Shown piece by piece: positions 8,856 through 17,015 of a stretch of DNA of 64,000 bases. Origin of the DNA: an uncultured Chloroflexota bacterium (GTDB lineage: Bacteria; Chloroflexota; Anaerolineae; Anaerolineales; Anaerolineaceae); contig CADACE010000002.1 of NCBI GenBank assembly GCA_902786265.1, positions 62,001 through 126,000 of the forward strand. The letters are read 5' to 3'. Position numbers and translations under genes: made by a program. How positions within the stretch are numbered: the first letter of the stretch is position 1; the number at the start of each line of letters is the position of its first letter. The notes under the pieces were generated by a model. The model saw only the letters and a program-made list of their open reading frames with translations, did not search any database and had not been told where the DNA came from.

Positions 8856-10495
8856 GTGAACCGTCAGATCCTTCCTATTACAATACGCGGAGCGTTGATG
8901 AATGGAAGGCATCCCGACGCGATGCTCCGGAAGATATAGCAGAAGCGAAAAAACTGCTCCTGTTGATCAAGGATGGTGCGGATGTCTTTAAAGTTATCAG
9001 GAAGAATCCGCTGCCGAACAGAGGTAATATTTCAAAATATACGCTCGTTCTGGCTTACCATCAAATGGTAGAATCCGGAGAGCTTGCCGAAGACCCTGAG
9101 CTTCTGGCAAAGATCCGTATGAAACCTACCCGGACGCTTTCCGGTGTAACTACCGTCACTGTACTGACAGCACCCTGGCCCTGTCCCGGCAATTGCATTT
9201 TCTGCCCTACGGATGAGCGCATGCCAAAAAGCTACCTTCCGGATGAGCCGGGAGCTGCCCGCGCGTTCCAGAATAATTTTGATCCTTATCTGCAGGTTTC
9301 ATCCCGAATCGCATCCTATGAGGCAGTCGGTCACCCTACTGATAAAATCGAGCTGCTTATCCTTGGCGGATCGTGGACAAGTTACACCTGGGAGTATCAA
9401 CAGCGGTTTGTGCAGCGCTGTTTCGATGCCATGAACGGTGTTGAATCGGAATCTTTACAACAGGCGCAGCAAATCAACGAAACAGCCGGCCACCGTAATG
9501 TCGGTCTGGTAATCGAAACAAGGCCTGACCTGCTGGACGCGGAGACATTACGAAAACTCCGTATTTTAGGCGTGACAAAAATCCAGCTCGGCATTCAAAG
9601 CATGAACGATGAGATCTTACGCCTAAACCGGCGGAGCCTGAGCCAGAGAGAAGCGCTGCAGCGTGTTGCCCTGGCAAGAGCGGCCGGATTTAAAATCGTT
9701 CTTCACTGGATGCCTAACCTTCTCGGAGCAACACCGGAAAGCGACAGGGAAGACTTCCGTCATTTCTGGCAGACACCTGAGGAAGGTTACGGATACTGTC
9801 CGGATGAACTGAAAATATATCCCACTCAGCTGCTTCAGGGAACGGATCTTTACAAAGAATGGGAAAACGGCAATTACACTCCATACGATATGGATACGCT
9901 GGTACATCTTCTGGCTGATATCAAACCGACGATCCGGCCGTACTGCCGCGTAAACCGGGTCATTCGCGATATTCCCTCACATCACGTTGTGGCAGGAAAC
10001 ACACGTTCCAGCCTGAGGATGGATATTCAGGAATTGATGAAAGCAAATGGGACTTCCTGTCAATGCATCCGCTGCAGGGAAATACGCGGAGAGAAAGTCC
10101 GCCCGGAGGATCTGCACCTGAATGATTACCAATACCATGCGGCATTTGCCGCGGAACACTTTCTGCAATATGTAACCGAAAGTGATAAACTTGCCGGTTA
10201 TCTGCGTCTTTCGATACCGGATGATCCGTCAGCCGCTCCAATCGAGGAGCTGCGTGACTGCGCTTTAATTCGTGAGGTACATATCTACGGCCAAAGTCTG
10301 CCTGTAGGAGCCGAACAAACCGGTGCCGCGCAGCATATCGGTCTGGGCAGCCGCCTGATCGAAGAAGCCTGCCGGATCGCAGCGGAAAAAGGATTCAAAA
10401 GGATCGCCGTGATCGCTGCTGTCGGAACCAGACAGTATTATGAATCAAGAAATTTTTCACGCGGCGACTATTATCTGATTCGGACGATTTCATGA
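8852..10495 (+). CDS. Elp3-family radical SAM tRNA(U34) carboxymethyl/acetyltransferase
   Basis: This 547-residue enzyme combines a radical SAM domain and a C-terminal GNAT domain, as in stand-alone bacterial and archaeal Elp3. The radical SAM cysteines are in CPGNCIFC (about residues 110-117), preceded by SGVTTVTVLTAPWP; EIELLILGGSWTSY and VIETRPDLLD with LGVTKIQLGIQS follow. A later cysteine cluster lies in CQCIRC. The GNAT part (about 460-547) holds EVHIYGQSLPVG and QHIGLGSRLIEEA. Elp3 uses acetyl-CoA and SAM to start cm5U formation at the wobble uridine of tRNA; a Chloroflexota homologue from Dehalococcoides was structurally characterised. Translation is coupled to the CapA-type gene through ATGA. 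Confidence 0.9.
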   Translation: MSEPSDPSYYNTRSVDEWKASRRDAPEDIAEAKKLLLLIKDGADVFKVIRKNPLPNRGNISKYTLVLAYHQMVESGELAEDPELLAKIRMKPTRTLSGVTTVTVLTAPWPCPGNCIFCPTDERMPKSYLPDEPGAARAFQNNFDPYLQVSSRIASYEAVGHPTDKIELLILGGSWTSYTWEYQQRFVQRCFDAMNGVESESLQQAQQINETAGHRNVGLVIETRPDLLDAETLRKLRILGVTKIQLGIQSMNDEILRLNRRSLSQREALQRVALARAAGFKIVLHWMPNLLGATPESDREDFRHFWQTPEEGYGYCPDELKIYPTQLLQGTDLYKEWENGNYTPYDMDTLVHLLADIKPTIRPYCRVNRVIRDIPSHHVVAGNTRSSLRMDIQELMKANGTSCQCIRCREIRGEKVRPEDLHLNDYQYHAAFAAEHFLQYVTESDKLAGYLRLSIPDDPSAAPIEELRDCALIREVHIYGQSLPVGAEQTGAAQHIGLGSRLIEEACRIAAEKGFKRIAVIAAVGTRQYYESRNFSRGDYYLIRTIS

Positions 10496-10623
10496 ATAAC
10501 ATCAGTTCGGCATTATAATGAATATATCGTATGCGGCAAACAACAGATTAATGTCCGATATATGTTCTGTTTCACTGCTGCTTTGAACAGTAAAAATCTG
10601 ATTCTATTTTTATGGAGAGAGAG

Positions 10624-11340
10624 ATGAAAAAAGCCGGTTTGTTTCTGATTTGTTTGATTTCAATTCTGTTCACTGTGTCTCTTGCCGGAGCACAAGGTAG
10701 TGTACGCGTGAAGTGCAATCAGTTTACGATGGATGTAACTTCTGAAAATGCCCACTGTTACCAGGTGGATGAAAACATTTTGCTGGAAGAAGGCGCTTCC
10801 CCTGAGCAGATCGAAAACGCGCAGGTAGCCAACAGCGCCATATATTTTTCAGATTTTGAGTCGAACATGGGAAAAATCCCGCCGCAGGTCACATTTTATC
10901 TCGTCGATGATTTAGGTAAAACCTCCCTTGATCTTCTGGACCGTACACTGGATCTCTCTGATATTATCAGTAACATCAAATCCGAATTCTCAACGGTCGA
11001 AGACAACCTTTTCCTGATGCCTTTCCTGCCATATCAGGCAGCTGATCCTACGATAAAAATACTGCCTGCAAAAATTGATTTCGCGAACGGAACAGGTATC
11101 CGATATGTGACATCATTCGAAGAAACGCTTTCAACAAGCTTCAATTCCAATCTGTATTACACCTGGCAGGGACTCAGCGATGACGGGCTGTATTACATCA
11201 GCGCAGTATTTCCGCTCAGCAGCGGAAGTCTCAACGGACAATCCGCATCCTCTGTGAATCCTGATCAAATCAACGGTTCTGATTTTCAGCCTTCATTGAA
11301 CGAATTGGACTACTATGTCCGCTCTATCGTTATTGAATAA
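10624..11340 (+). CDS. Secreted protein of unknown function
   Basis: The 238-residue product begins MKKAGLFLICLISILFTVSLAGAQG, a clear type I signal peptide. The mature part is rich in acidic and polar residues, has two cysteines near its N-terminus (VKCNQFTMDV and AHCYQV) and contains LFLMPFLPYQAADPTIKILPAKIDF and a VTSFEETLSTSFNSNLYYTWQGLSDDG segment that suggests a beta-rich extracellular domain. I do not recognise a family. The ATG at 10624 was preferred to that at 10612 because GGAGAG then serves as ribosome binding site and the signal peptide is intact. A TATAAT lies at 10514-10519 upstream, and the dyad ATATATCG/CGATATAT (10522-10563) lies between it and the gene. Confidence 0.6.
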   Translation: MKKAGLFLICLISILFTVSLAGAQGSVRVKCNQFTMDVTSENAHCYQVDENILLEEGASPEQIENAQVANSAIYFSDFESNMGKIPPQVTFYLVDDLGKTSLDLLDRTLDLSDIISNIKSEFSTVEDNLFLMPFLPYQAADPTIKILPAKIDFANGTGIRYVTSFEETLSTSFNSNLYYTWQGLSDDGLYYISAVFPLSSGSLNGQSASSVNPDQINGSDFQPSLNELDYYVRSIVIE

Positions 11341-11349
11341 CTGTACCGA

Positions 11350-12684
11350 ATGAACAATTCTCGGCCTGTTTTGTCATTGGTAATAATAAGCTGCCTGCTT
11401 TCGGTTTTTCTGATCGGAGCAGGTTTTTCACGTTACCTTGAAACCGACTCGGGGAACATTCTGATCCATGACATTGAAGTGGAAAGCTTTGAAGGGTTCT
11501 TTTACGGAGCACGTCTGTTCCGTCCGATACAGGCAAGCTCAATGAACCAGCGTCCTTCGATCCTGCTCATTCCCGGAAAAGCCGGAAACCGGTACACCGG
11601 TGATCATATAGCTATGGAATTTGCGAGAAGAGGCTTTGTTGTACTCACAATCGAGGATTTTGCCCAGGGGACAACAGCCGCTCAGCCGGATTTTCAAACG
11701 GAAAACATGATCGATGCGGGTTACAATTTCTTAACTACACGCACTTTTACTGATCACAGCAGGACAGGGCTGGCAACATTTTATTCAGGTGCCGACAAAA
11801 CCGCGGATGCAAAATATTATGATGATTTTTCATCAATCATTATGGTAAGTCCGGACCTTACGCAGATCACAAATATGTCATCGGACACTCTCCTTTATCT
11901 TTCACTATACGAATTTTTACCGGAATATCGTTATGAAAAAGCTGCTTCACCCGATGATAACGTCATGCTGTTTCCCGCGTTTCATGAGGAAATGATTGTC
12001 AATAAATCTGTACTTTCCGCCATGCTTGAACATTTCCACAATGACCTCGCCATACCCAATGACGCGCCGCTGTGGTTTGATTCTACAACCCAAACCGCTC
12101 AGATGCTCGTTTTTCTGCGCTGCTTCTGCTTGTTCCTGCTGATGGTGATTGCAGCCGGAATTAGCGGACAAATAACCTGCGCGAAATTCAGCAGTTTTCT
12201 GAAAATCACGGCAGGCATACTTGTTCCGACAGCGATATTCCTGTTTGTGGGCGAGTTCATGAATTTCTTTCTGATATCTGTCCGGCTCGGAACACCGTTC
12301 AACTACCTGCCCCCGCTGAAGCTGCAGTTCATGAATTTCAGCTTCGTCAGATGCCTTCAATTCGTCGCGTTCAGTCTGTTATGCGCAATTCCCCTGAGTA
12401 AATCAGGAAAAGTCCTGTTTGCTGATATCTTTTCAGCAACCGGGATCATTGTTTGCGCTGCCGGTTTTCTCCCGATCATTTTGGGAAACAGATCCGGCTG
12501 GGAAATAGCGGGGATCACAGGTTACAGCCGGTTTCTATGCTTTTTGACAGTTATTTCCGTGATGAACAGTTTTCTGCTTCGGCTTTCCGGAAAAGGGATA
12601 ATATCCCGGGTGACAGGAGCTTTTGTCACTGGTATAATGTTTTATCTGATCTGCAGCAGTCTGCCGTCCGGTATTCTGCTTTAG
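11350..12684 (+). CDS. Membrane protein with an exposed alpha/beta-hydrolase-like domain
   Basis: The 444-residue product has one N-terminal membrane helix, a soluble region of about 220 residues and roughly six helices from residue 255 on. The soluble region starts like an alpha/beta hydrolase: RPSILLIPGKAGNRYTGDHIAMEFARRGFVVLTIEDFAQG, with the oxyanion-type loop and second strand. The usual nucleophile motif G-x-S-x-G is not visible; the nearest segment is DHSRTGLATFYSGAD. The domain may therefore be inactive or use an atypical nucleophile. The gene starts ten bases after the preceding secreted-protein gene and ends ten bases before the next, so the three form an operon. Confidence 0.5.
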   Translation: MNNSRPVLSLVIISCLLSVFLIGAGFSRYLETDSGNILIHDIEVESFEGFFYGARLFRPIQASSMNQRPSILLIPGKAGNRYTGDHIAMEFARRGFVVLTIEDFAQGTTAAQPDFQTENMIDAGYNFLTTRTFTDHSRTGLATFYSGADKTADAKYYDDFSSIIMVSPDLTQITNMSSDTLLYLSLYEFLPEYRYEKAASPDDNVMLFPAFHEEMIVNKSVLSAMLEHFHNDLAIPNDAPLWFDSTTQTAQMLVFLRCFCLFLLMVIAAGISGQITCAKFSSFLKITAGILVPTAIFLFVGEFMNFFLISVRLGTPFNYLPPLKLQFMNFSFVRCLQFVAFSLLCAIPLSKSGKVLFADIFSATGIIVCAAGFLPIILGNRSGWEIAGITGYSRFLCFLTVISVMNSFLLRLSGKGIISRVTGAFVTGIMFYLICSSLPSGILL

Positions 12685-12694
12685 GAGTATTTCT

Positions 12695-13168
12695 ATGAAA
12701 AAAATCAATCCATTTGGAATCGGCAATATCATTGCGGTCATTATCGGCTATGCCGCGTTATTCCGTCTTCTCAGTCAGCCTTTGACGGATGTTTTCACTT
12801 CAATAACATTACCGGCAGGCTTTCCGACAAAATCCGGTCTTTTGGTTATATGGGGCTTGTTTTCCGTTTTATGGATCGCATCCTGCCTGTTTGTCTATTC
12901 AATTCCGCTGTCACCAAGACGGATGCGGAATATATTTTTGAACAGTCTGATCCTGATCATCGGAATATTCACCTGGCATTACGTGCTTTTCTTTTCGGCA
13001 AATGTATCCGGCACACTGGCGGTCGCAATAGCAGACATTCTTCTTACCGTTGTTGTATGGTTTATGTATCTGGTCACGCACCGTTATGGGGGATACCTGT
13101 TTACTCCGGTCGTGATCTGGCATATTTACCAGATTTACCTGAGCATTGCGCTTGTCATAAAAAACTGA
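12695..13168 (+). CDS. Small four-helix membrane protein of unknown function
   Basis: This 157-residue protein contains four predicted membrane helices (around residues 8-25, 44-70, 80-100 and 105-155, the last region possibly split) and short loops with no conserved polar motif that I can identify. AGGAG lies eight bases before the start. It is the last gene of a three-gene unit with the secreted and hydrolase-like proteins and is followed directly by a strong bidirectional terminator. A membrane partner of the preceding protein is a reasonable guess from position only. Confidence 0.5.
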   Translation: MKKINPFGIGNIIAVIIGYAALFRLLSQPLTDVFTSITLPAGFPTKSGLLVIWGLFSVLWIASCLFVYSIPLSPRRMRNIFLNSLILIIGIFTWHYVLFFSANVSGTLAVAIADILLTVVVWFMYLVTHRYGGYLFTPVVIWHIYQIYLSIALVIKN

Positions 13169-13187
13169 GAATTCCCGGGAGAGAAAA

Positions 13188-13226
13188 ATAAAGGGTACAG
13201 CGGCTGCTGTACCCTTTATTTTTTTT
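13188..13226. terminator. Bidirectional terminator between convergent genes
   Basis: The arms AAAGGGTACAGC and GCTGTACCCTTT pair perfectly around a four-base loop. A run of eight Ts follows on the plus strand and TATTTTT follows on the minus strand. It overlaps the stop codon of the convergent yacP-type gene and closes both operons. Confidence 0.92.
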
Positions 13227-13713
13227 ACAGCTCACCGAAAATCTCGAGCCACTCATCTACTTCTTTCCGGCTCAGTTTCGGTTCTAACTGATTTTCATTT
13301 CTGTGCAATTTTCTGATTCTTCCGCCTGAGGAAAACATGCGCTCCATCTCCGAGGCAAACTTTTCGGAAGTAATGACCGCGGCACCGGCCTGACGGCATT
13401 GCCATTGAACATGCTGATCGGAGGAAACTACCGTGATCTCCCGGGTCCGGTTCCTGCCAAGCTTATTTACCCGGCCGATAATTTCTTCATCGGCTTTTAT
13501 ATTATGCGTCACATAAACTACACGCAGAGTCCCGAATCTGGCATCCCGTGATTTGTTTTCAGGTGCTTTATCGAAAAAAACGGTACAGCTTTTTCGGGAC
13601 AATCGGGCATATTCCTGTAAACGCTCAAGCAGTTCCTCTTCATCATTATCATCTGAAAGCCGGATGCCGCTGACTTTTGGGATCAGATTATGCCCGTCGA
13701 TGTAATATTCCAT
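13225..13713 (-). CDS. YacP-like NYN-domain ribonuclease candidate
   Basis: The 162-residue protein has the NYN (PIN-like) fold of the YacP/DUF901 family. It begins MEYYIDGHNLIPKVSG, with the first acidic catalytic position in IDGHN, followed by the conserved CTVFFDKAPENKS strand, the VYVTHNIKADEEIIGRV segment with a pair of acidic residues, and ITVVSSDQHVQWQCRQAGA containing the last catalytic aspartate. Relatives include Rae1, a ribosome-associated endoribonuclease of Bacillus. The gene follows recR by six bases in a minus-strand run that includes dnaX and ybaB. Confidence 0.82.
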   Translation of the reverse strand: MEYYIDGHNLIPKVSGIRLSDDNDEEELLERLQEYARLSRKSCTVFFDKAPENKSRDARFGTLRVVYVTHNIKADEEIIGRVNKLGRNRTREITVVSSDQHVQWQCRQAGAAVITSEKFASEMERMFSSGGRIRKLHRNENQLEPKLSRKEVDEWLEIFGEL

Positions 13714-13719
13714 GACAGC

Positions 13720-14328
13720 TCACATCATTTTCTGTCGTCCGGACAAAGCACGCAAAAGGGTATTCTGGTCGGCATATTCCAGCTCTCCGCCAATTGGCAG
13801 TCCCCGGGCAAGACGTGTTACCCGCACATCAAATCCAGCAAGTTTTTGCTGAATATAAAGCGCGGTCGCATCCCCTTCGAGAGACGGGTTTGTAGCAATG
13901 ATCACTTCCGAAATACCGCCCCTGGCGACTCTGTTAATGAGGGGTGCCAGCCGGATATCCTCCGGATTGATCCCTTCGATAGGAGAAAGCAGCCCGTGCA
14001 GAACATGATATTTTCCGTGATAACCGTCCGTCTGTTCAAGAACGATGACGTCCATCGGAGACTCTACCACACAGATAACATCCTGATCACGCTTTTCATC
14101 CGCGCAGACATCACAGAGTTCTTTATCCGCAGTTGTGATGTTAAAACATTCCTTACACAGATGGGTCTGTGTATGAAGATTTTCCAGTGCCTCAGCCAGC
14201 TGCAATGCCGCAGCTTCATTGTTTTTCAGCAGATAAAATGTAAGTCTGGAAGCAGTTCTGGGGCCGATTCCCGGTAATCGTGAAAACGCATCAACCAGAT
14301 TTTGAACCGGTTCCGGTATTCTTGCCAT
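13720..14328 (-). CDS. recR: Recombination mediator RecR
   Basis: RecR promotes loading of RecA onto gapped DNA with RecF and RecO. The 202-residue product has the N-terminal helix-hairpin-helix (AFSRLPGIGPRTASRLTFYLL), a four-cysteine zinc finger (CKECFNITTADKELCDVC), a Toprim domain starting ICVVESPMDVIVLE and the C-terminal Walker-B-like segment DVRVTRLARGLPIGGELEYADQNTL. Length is normal for the family. I chose ATG 14328, one base after the ybaB TGA; an upstream in-frame TTG at 14340 overlaps ybaB and is less likely. The dnaX-ybaB-recR order is widely conserved and supports joint expression. Confidence 0.96.
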   Translation of the reverse strand: MARIPEPVQNLVDAFSRLPGIGPRTASRLTFYLLKNNEAAALQLAEALENLHTQTHLCKECFNITTADKELCDVCADEKRDQDVICVVESPMDVIVLEQTDGYHGKYHVLHGLLSPIEGINPEDIRLAPLINRVARGGISEVIIATNPSLEGDATALYIQQKLAGFDVRVTRLARGLPIGGELEYADQNTLLRALSGRQKMM

Positions 14329-14329
14329 A

Positions 14330-14692
14330 TCAGAAACCAAATCCCAGGCCGGAAAGACTGCTGGTCAAACCGCCTGTTACGGAATTCATCTGCTCTTCCT
14401 GAAGCTTCTTACTCTGTTCCAGAGCGGAATTGATCCCGGTCAGCAGCATATCCTGCAGCATTTCGGCATCAGCATCTTTCAGGAATTCAGGATCGATTTC
14501 TACTTTTTTGCAGATCTGATCACCACTCATCGTAATTTTCAAAACACCGCCGCCGACAGAAGAAGAGACTTCCATCTCCGCGATTTTTTCCTGCTGTTCC
14601 ATCATCTGTTTCTGAAGATTCTGGAACTGACTTCTCATGTTACCCATACCGCCGCCCATCTGGCCGCCCATTCTACCAAATCCTTTTGCCAT
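14330..14692 (-). CDS. YbaB/EbfC nucleoid-associated protein
   Basis: The 120-residue protein is a small DNA-binding, nucleoid-associated factor of the YbaB/EbfC family. It has a Gly/Met-rich start (GRMGGQMGGGMGNMRSQ), the central coiled helix with QKQMMEQQEKIAEMEV, the typical VGGGVLKITMSGDQICKKVEIDPEFL beta region and a C-terminal helix with INSALEQSKKLQEEQM followed by a Gly-rich tail. The Gly/Met-rich N-terminal tail is longer than in E. coli YbaB. The gene lies between dnaX and recR, the usual place. Confidence 0.93.
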   Translation of the reverse strand: MAKGFGRMGGQMGGGMGNMRSQFQNLQKQMMEQQEKIAEMEVSSSVGGGVLKITMSGDQICKKVEIDPEFLKDADAEMLQDMLLTGINSALEQSKKLQEEQMNSVTGGLTSSLSGLGFGF

Positions 14693-14718
14693 TTTTACCT
14701 CTCTATTTCACTTATAGA

Positions 14719-16323
14719 TTACTTTTTATCAACCACCACTTTACCGCCCATGCTTAATGCCGCGGCAAGTGCTTCACTCTGCGGAGCGCCGTTTCCAACC
14801 GGTCTCCGCCCGTTCGCATCCTGAATCGTACAGCTGATCCCGACTGATTTCCCGATTACCTTCGAAATCGCGGCACTGGTCCAAACCAGGAAGCGATGAT
14901 TTTCTTCGACTTTCTTTTTGATCGTTTCCCTGGGAAATCCAAGATAAAGGACCCCGTTTTTTACCTCGAGAAGGTCTGCTCTGGCTAACGTTGCCTCTAA
15001 AACCGCATCATTTTCCCGTATCAGTTTACGGGCTGCGCCCCAATTTGCGGCAACGTCTTTCATCGTCACAGTCGGATCCGGCGTCGCGCCTTTCCGGATA
15101 AAAATACGGCTTTGTACATAGGCAATATTTTCTTCCAGATCTTTATCGACCGGATCGGCAGATGCCTGTCCGGTATTTTTCTGTGCGGGAACTGTCCGTA
15201 CAACTTCCTTCTCGATTACTTTCACGACCTGTTCCGCTGTCTTTTTTTCCTCACAGCTTTCCGCAAAAGCAAGTTCCAGATTAAGACCCGGATGCCAGTC
15301 GACCCTGCTGTCTGTCGCAGCCTGATTGAAGATCCTGATGACATCCACAAGCCGGTCTATTTCAATATTCCGGCTTTGATTTGCCATCGTTTCCCTTATT
15401 TCAGCTGTCACATCGACAATATCGGTCGTGCCCATTTTCAGCACCAGCAGCTGCCGCAAATATTCAACCGTCTGACGGGCAAACTGACGGGGATCTGTAC
15501 CGGAATCCAGAGCGGTATGGATCGCCGCCATACCATCCGCATGATTCCGCGAGATAACGGCTTCCGTCAAATCAACGACTGACTGGTTTGTAGCAATTCC
15601 AAGAATTTCCTGGGCTTCGGCAAGCGTAATATTATTACCCGCAGCGGTCATCTGATCAAGCATTGAAATCGCGTCACGCATGGCACCTGTTGCCTGCCTG
15701 GCGATCAACGTCAATGCAGCCTCATCCGCTGTCACCCCCTCATCCTTGCAGATCATACTCAAACGCTTGACAATTTCCGATACCGGGATCCGTCTGAATT
15801 CATGATGCTGGCAGCGGGAAAGTACCGTTGCCGGAATTTTGTGAATTTCCGTTGTTGCCAGAATAAACATGGCATGCGCGGGCGGCTCTTCCAGGGTTTT
15901 CAACAGGGCATTAAATGCCGCCGTTGAAAGCATATGGACTTCGTCGATAATATACACTTTCATCCGTCCGACACCGGGAGCAAAGTTGATTTTATCCCGT
16001 AATTCACGAATATCGTCCACAGAAGTATTGGATGCCGCGTCGATTTCGATCAAATCAAGAAACTGCCCGTTGTTTACAGCCTGGCAATTCGCACACTGGT
16101 CACAGGGACGCTTTTCCGGATCTTCATTCAAACAATTTACAGCCCGGGCAAGAATTCTGGCCACCGTCGTTTTACCCGTACCGCGGGGGCCGGAAAACAA
16201 ATAGGCATGAGCAACGCGGTCGGTTTTTATCGCGTTTTTCAATACACGTGTTACCTGTTCCTGATAAACGACATCATCCCAAACCTGAGGACGATATTTC
16301 CGGTATAAAGCCTGATTAGCCAA
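14719..16323 (-). CDS. dnaX: DNA polymerase III subunit gamma/tau
   Basis: This 534-residue clamp-loader ATPase drives loading of the sliding clamp during replication. Walker A GPRGTGKT is at residues 45-52, the zinc module cysteines at 64, 74, 77 and 80, the Walker B IIDEVH at 125-130 and the SRC arginine finger motif in ATVLSRCQHHEF. The AAA+ core ends near residue 340; the tail carries the DNA polymerase III tau-like region with VLYLGFPRETIKKKVEENHRF. The tail is shorter than in E. coli tau. I found no A6G-type slippery site with a stop close by, so a shorter gamma form is not evident. Confidence 0.96.
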   Translation of the reverse strand: MANQALYRKYRPQVWDDVVYQEQVTRVLKNAIKTDRVAHAYLFSGPRGTGKTTVARILARAVNCLNEDPEKRPCDQCANCQAVNNGQFLDLIEIDAASNTSVDDIRELRDKINFAPGVGRMKVYIIDEVHMLSTAAFNALLKTLEEPPAHAMFILATTEIHKIPATVLSRCQHHEFRRIPVSEIVKRLSMICKDEGVTADEAALTLIARQATGAMRDAISMLDQMTAAGNNITLAEAQEILGIATNQSVVDLTEAVISRNHADGMAAIHTALDSGTDPRQFARQTVEYLRQLLVLKMGTTDIVDVTAEIRETMANQSRNIEIDRLVDVIRIFNQAATDSRVDWHPGLNLELAFAESCEEKKTAEQVVKVIEKEVVRTVPAQKNTGQASADPVDKDLEENIAYVQSRIFIRKGATPDPTVTMKDVAANWGAARKLIRENDAVLEATLARADLLEVKNGVLYLGFPRETIKKKVEENHRFLVWTSAAISKVIGKSVGISCTIQDANGRRPVGNGAPQSEALAAALSMGGKVVVDKK

Positions 16324-16338
16324 TTTTCTGCCCTCTTC

Positions 16339-16944
16339 TTACGGTATCCGATAGGTTGCCTGAATTTGCCCAAACATATCTTTCAAAACAGCTGTTTCTC
16401 CGGACTGCCAAACAGCCTCTGATTGGTTCCAGAACAATTCATATGGTGTTGTATGTCCGGAGCGGGAATAAACCTCTGCAAACACACCTTTTCGCAGCAG
16501 CTGTATATTCGGGAATGTAAACACATTTCCGTTGGCGTCTTCCAAACGCCACCCTTCAAGGGAAACGACCTCATCGGAATTGCTTACGACACGCAAAGCT
16601 TCGGAAGCCAATATTCCCGGATTCCGTATCATGGATATTTCCACTTTCGCGCCGCGGATAACAGGGGTCGGTTCTGCTGTTTCTTCCTGAATATTTCCTT
16701 CATCAGACACAGGTTGATCAGTATTTTCGGAAAATACAGGCACTTCCGTCGGCTGATCATCCTGCGGAACTTCTTTCGTTATCACTGAATCACCGGAAGG
16801 AACTCCGGTAGATACGGTAACAAGCTGATATTCATTTTTAGGTGCCCGGATATTTTCCCAATAATACAACACACCATAAGTCACAGATGCCGATACGATT
16901 ACGTTCAGTAATATCAGCAGGAGAATTTTCCAGAAACTGTTCAT
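16339..16944 (-). CDS. Membrane-anchored lamin-tail-domain protein
   Basis: The 201-residue product has one N-terminal membrane helix (residues 5-28), a polar Glu/Pro/Thr-rich linker (about 35-100) and a C-terminal LTD (lamin tail) domain. The LTD is recognisable from VEISMIRNPGILASEALRVVSNSDEVVSLEGWRLEDANGNVFTFPN and the closing strands GETAVLKDMFGQIQATYRI, which correspond to the NxG-x(n)-E-x-V-x-I-x-N and SLxGWxLxD-xxG motifs of the family. Bacterial LTDs are found in secreted and surface proteins and are common in Chloroflexota; a role in carbohydrate or DNA binding has been suggested. It sits immediately upstream of dnaX on the same strand, 15 bases away. Confidence 0.8.
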   Translation of the reverse strand: MNSFWKILLLILLNVIVSASVTYGVLYYWENIRAPKNEYQLVTVSTGVPSGDSVITKEVPQDDQPTEVPVFSENTDQPVSDEGNIQEETAEPTPVIRGAKVEISMIRNPGILASEALRVVSNSDEVVSLEGWRLEDANGNVFTFPNIQLLRKGVFAEVYSRSGHTTPYELFWNQSEAVWQSGETAVLKDMFGQIQATYRIP

Positions 16945-17015
16945 TCTGTAATTATAGCCTAATTTTTTATTTTTTCAGACATAGCAGGCAATAATTTCTT
17001 CCTTATGCCCAATTT

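Noticed and set aside
10514..10563. Dyad ATATATCG/CGATATAT before the 10624 gene as an operator
   Set aside because: The arms are AT-rich and 26 bases apart, so chance occurrence is likely; mentioned only as part of the gene entry.
14719..16323. Programmed frameshift in dnaX
   Set aside because: I looked for an A6G-type slippery heptamer followed by an early stop in the second half of the gene and saw none in the correct phase.
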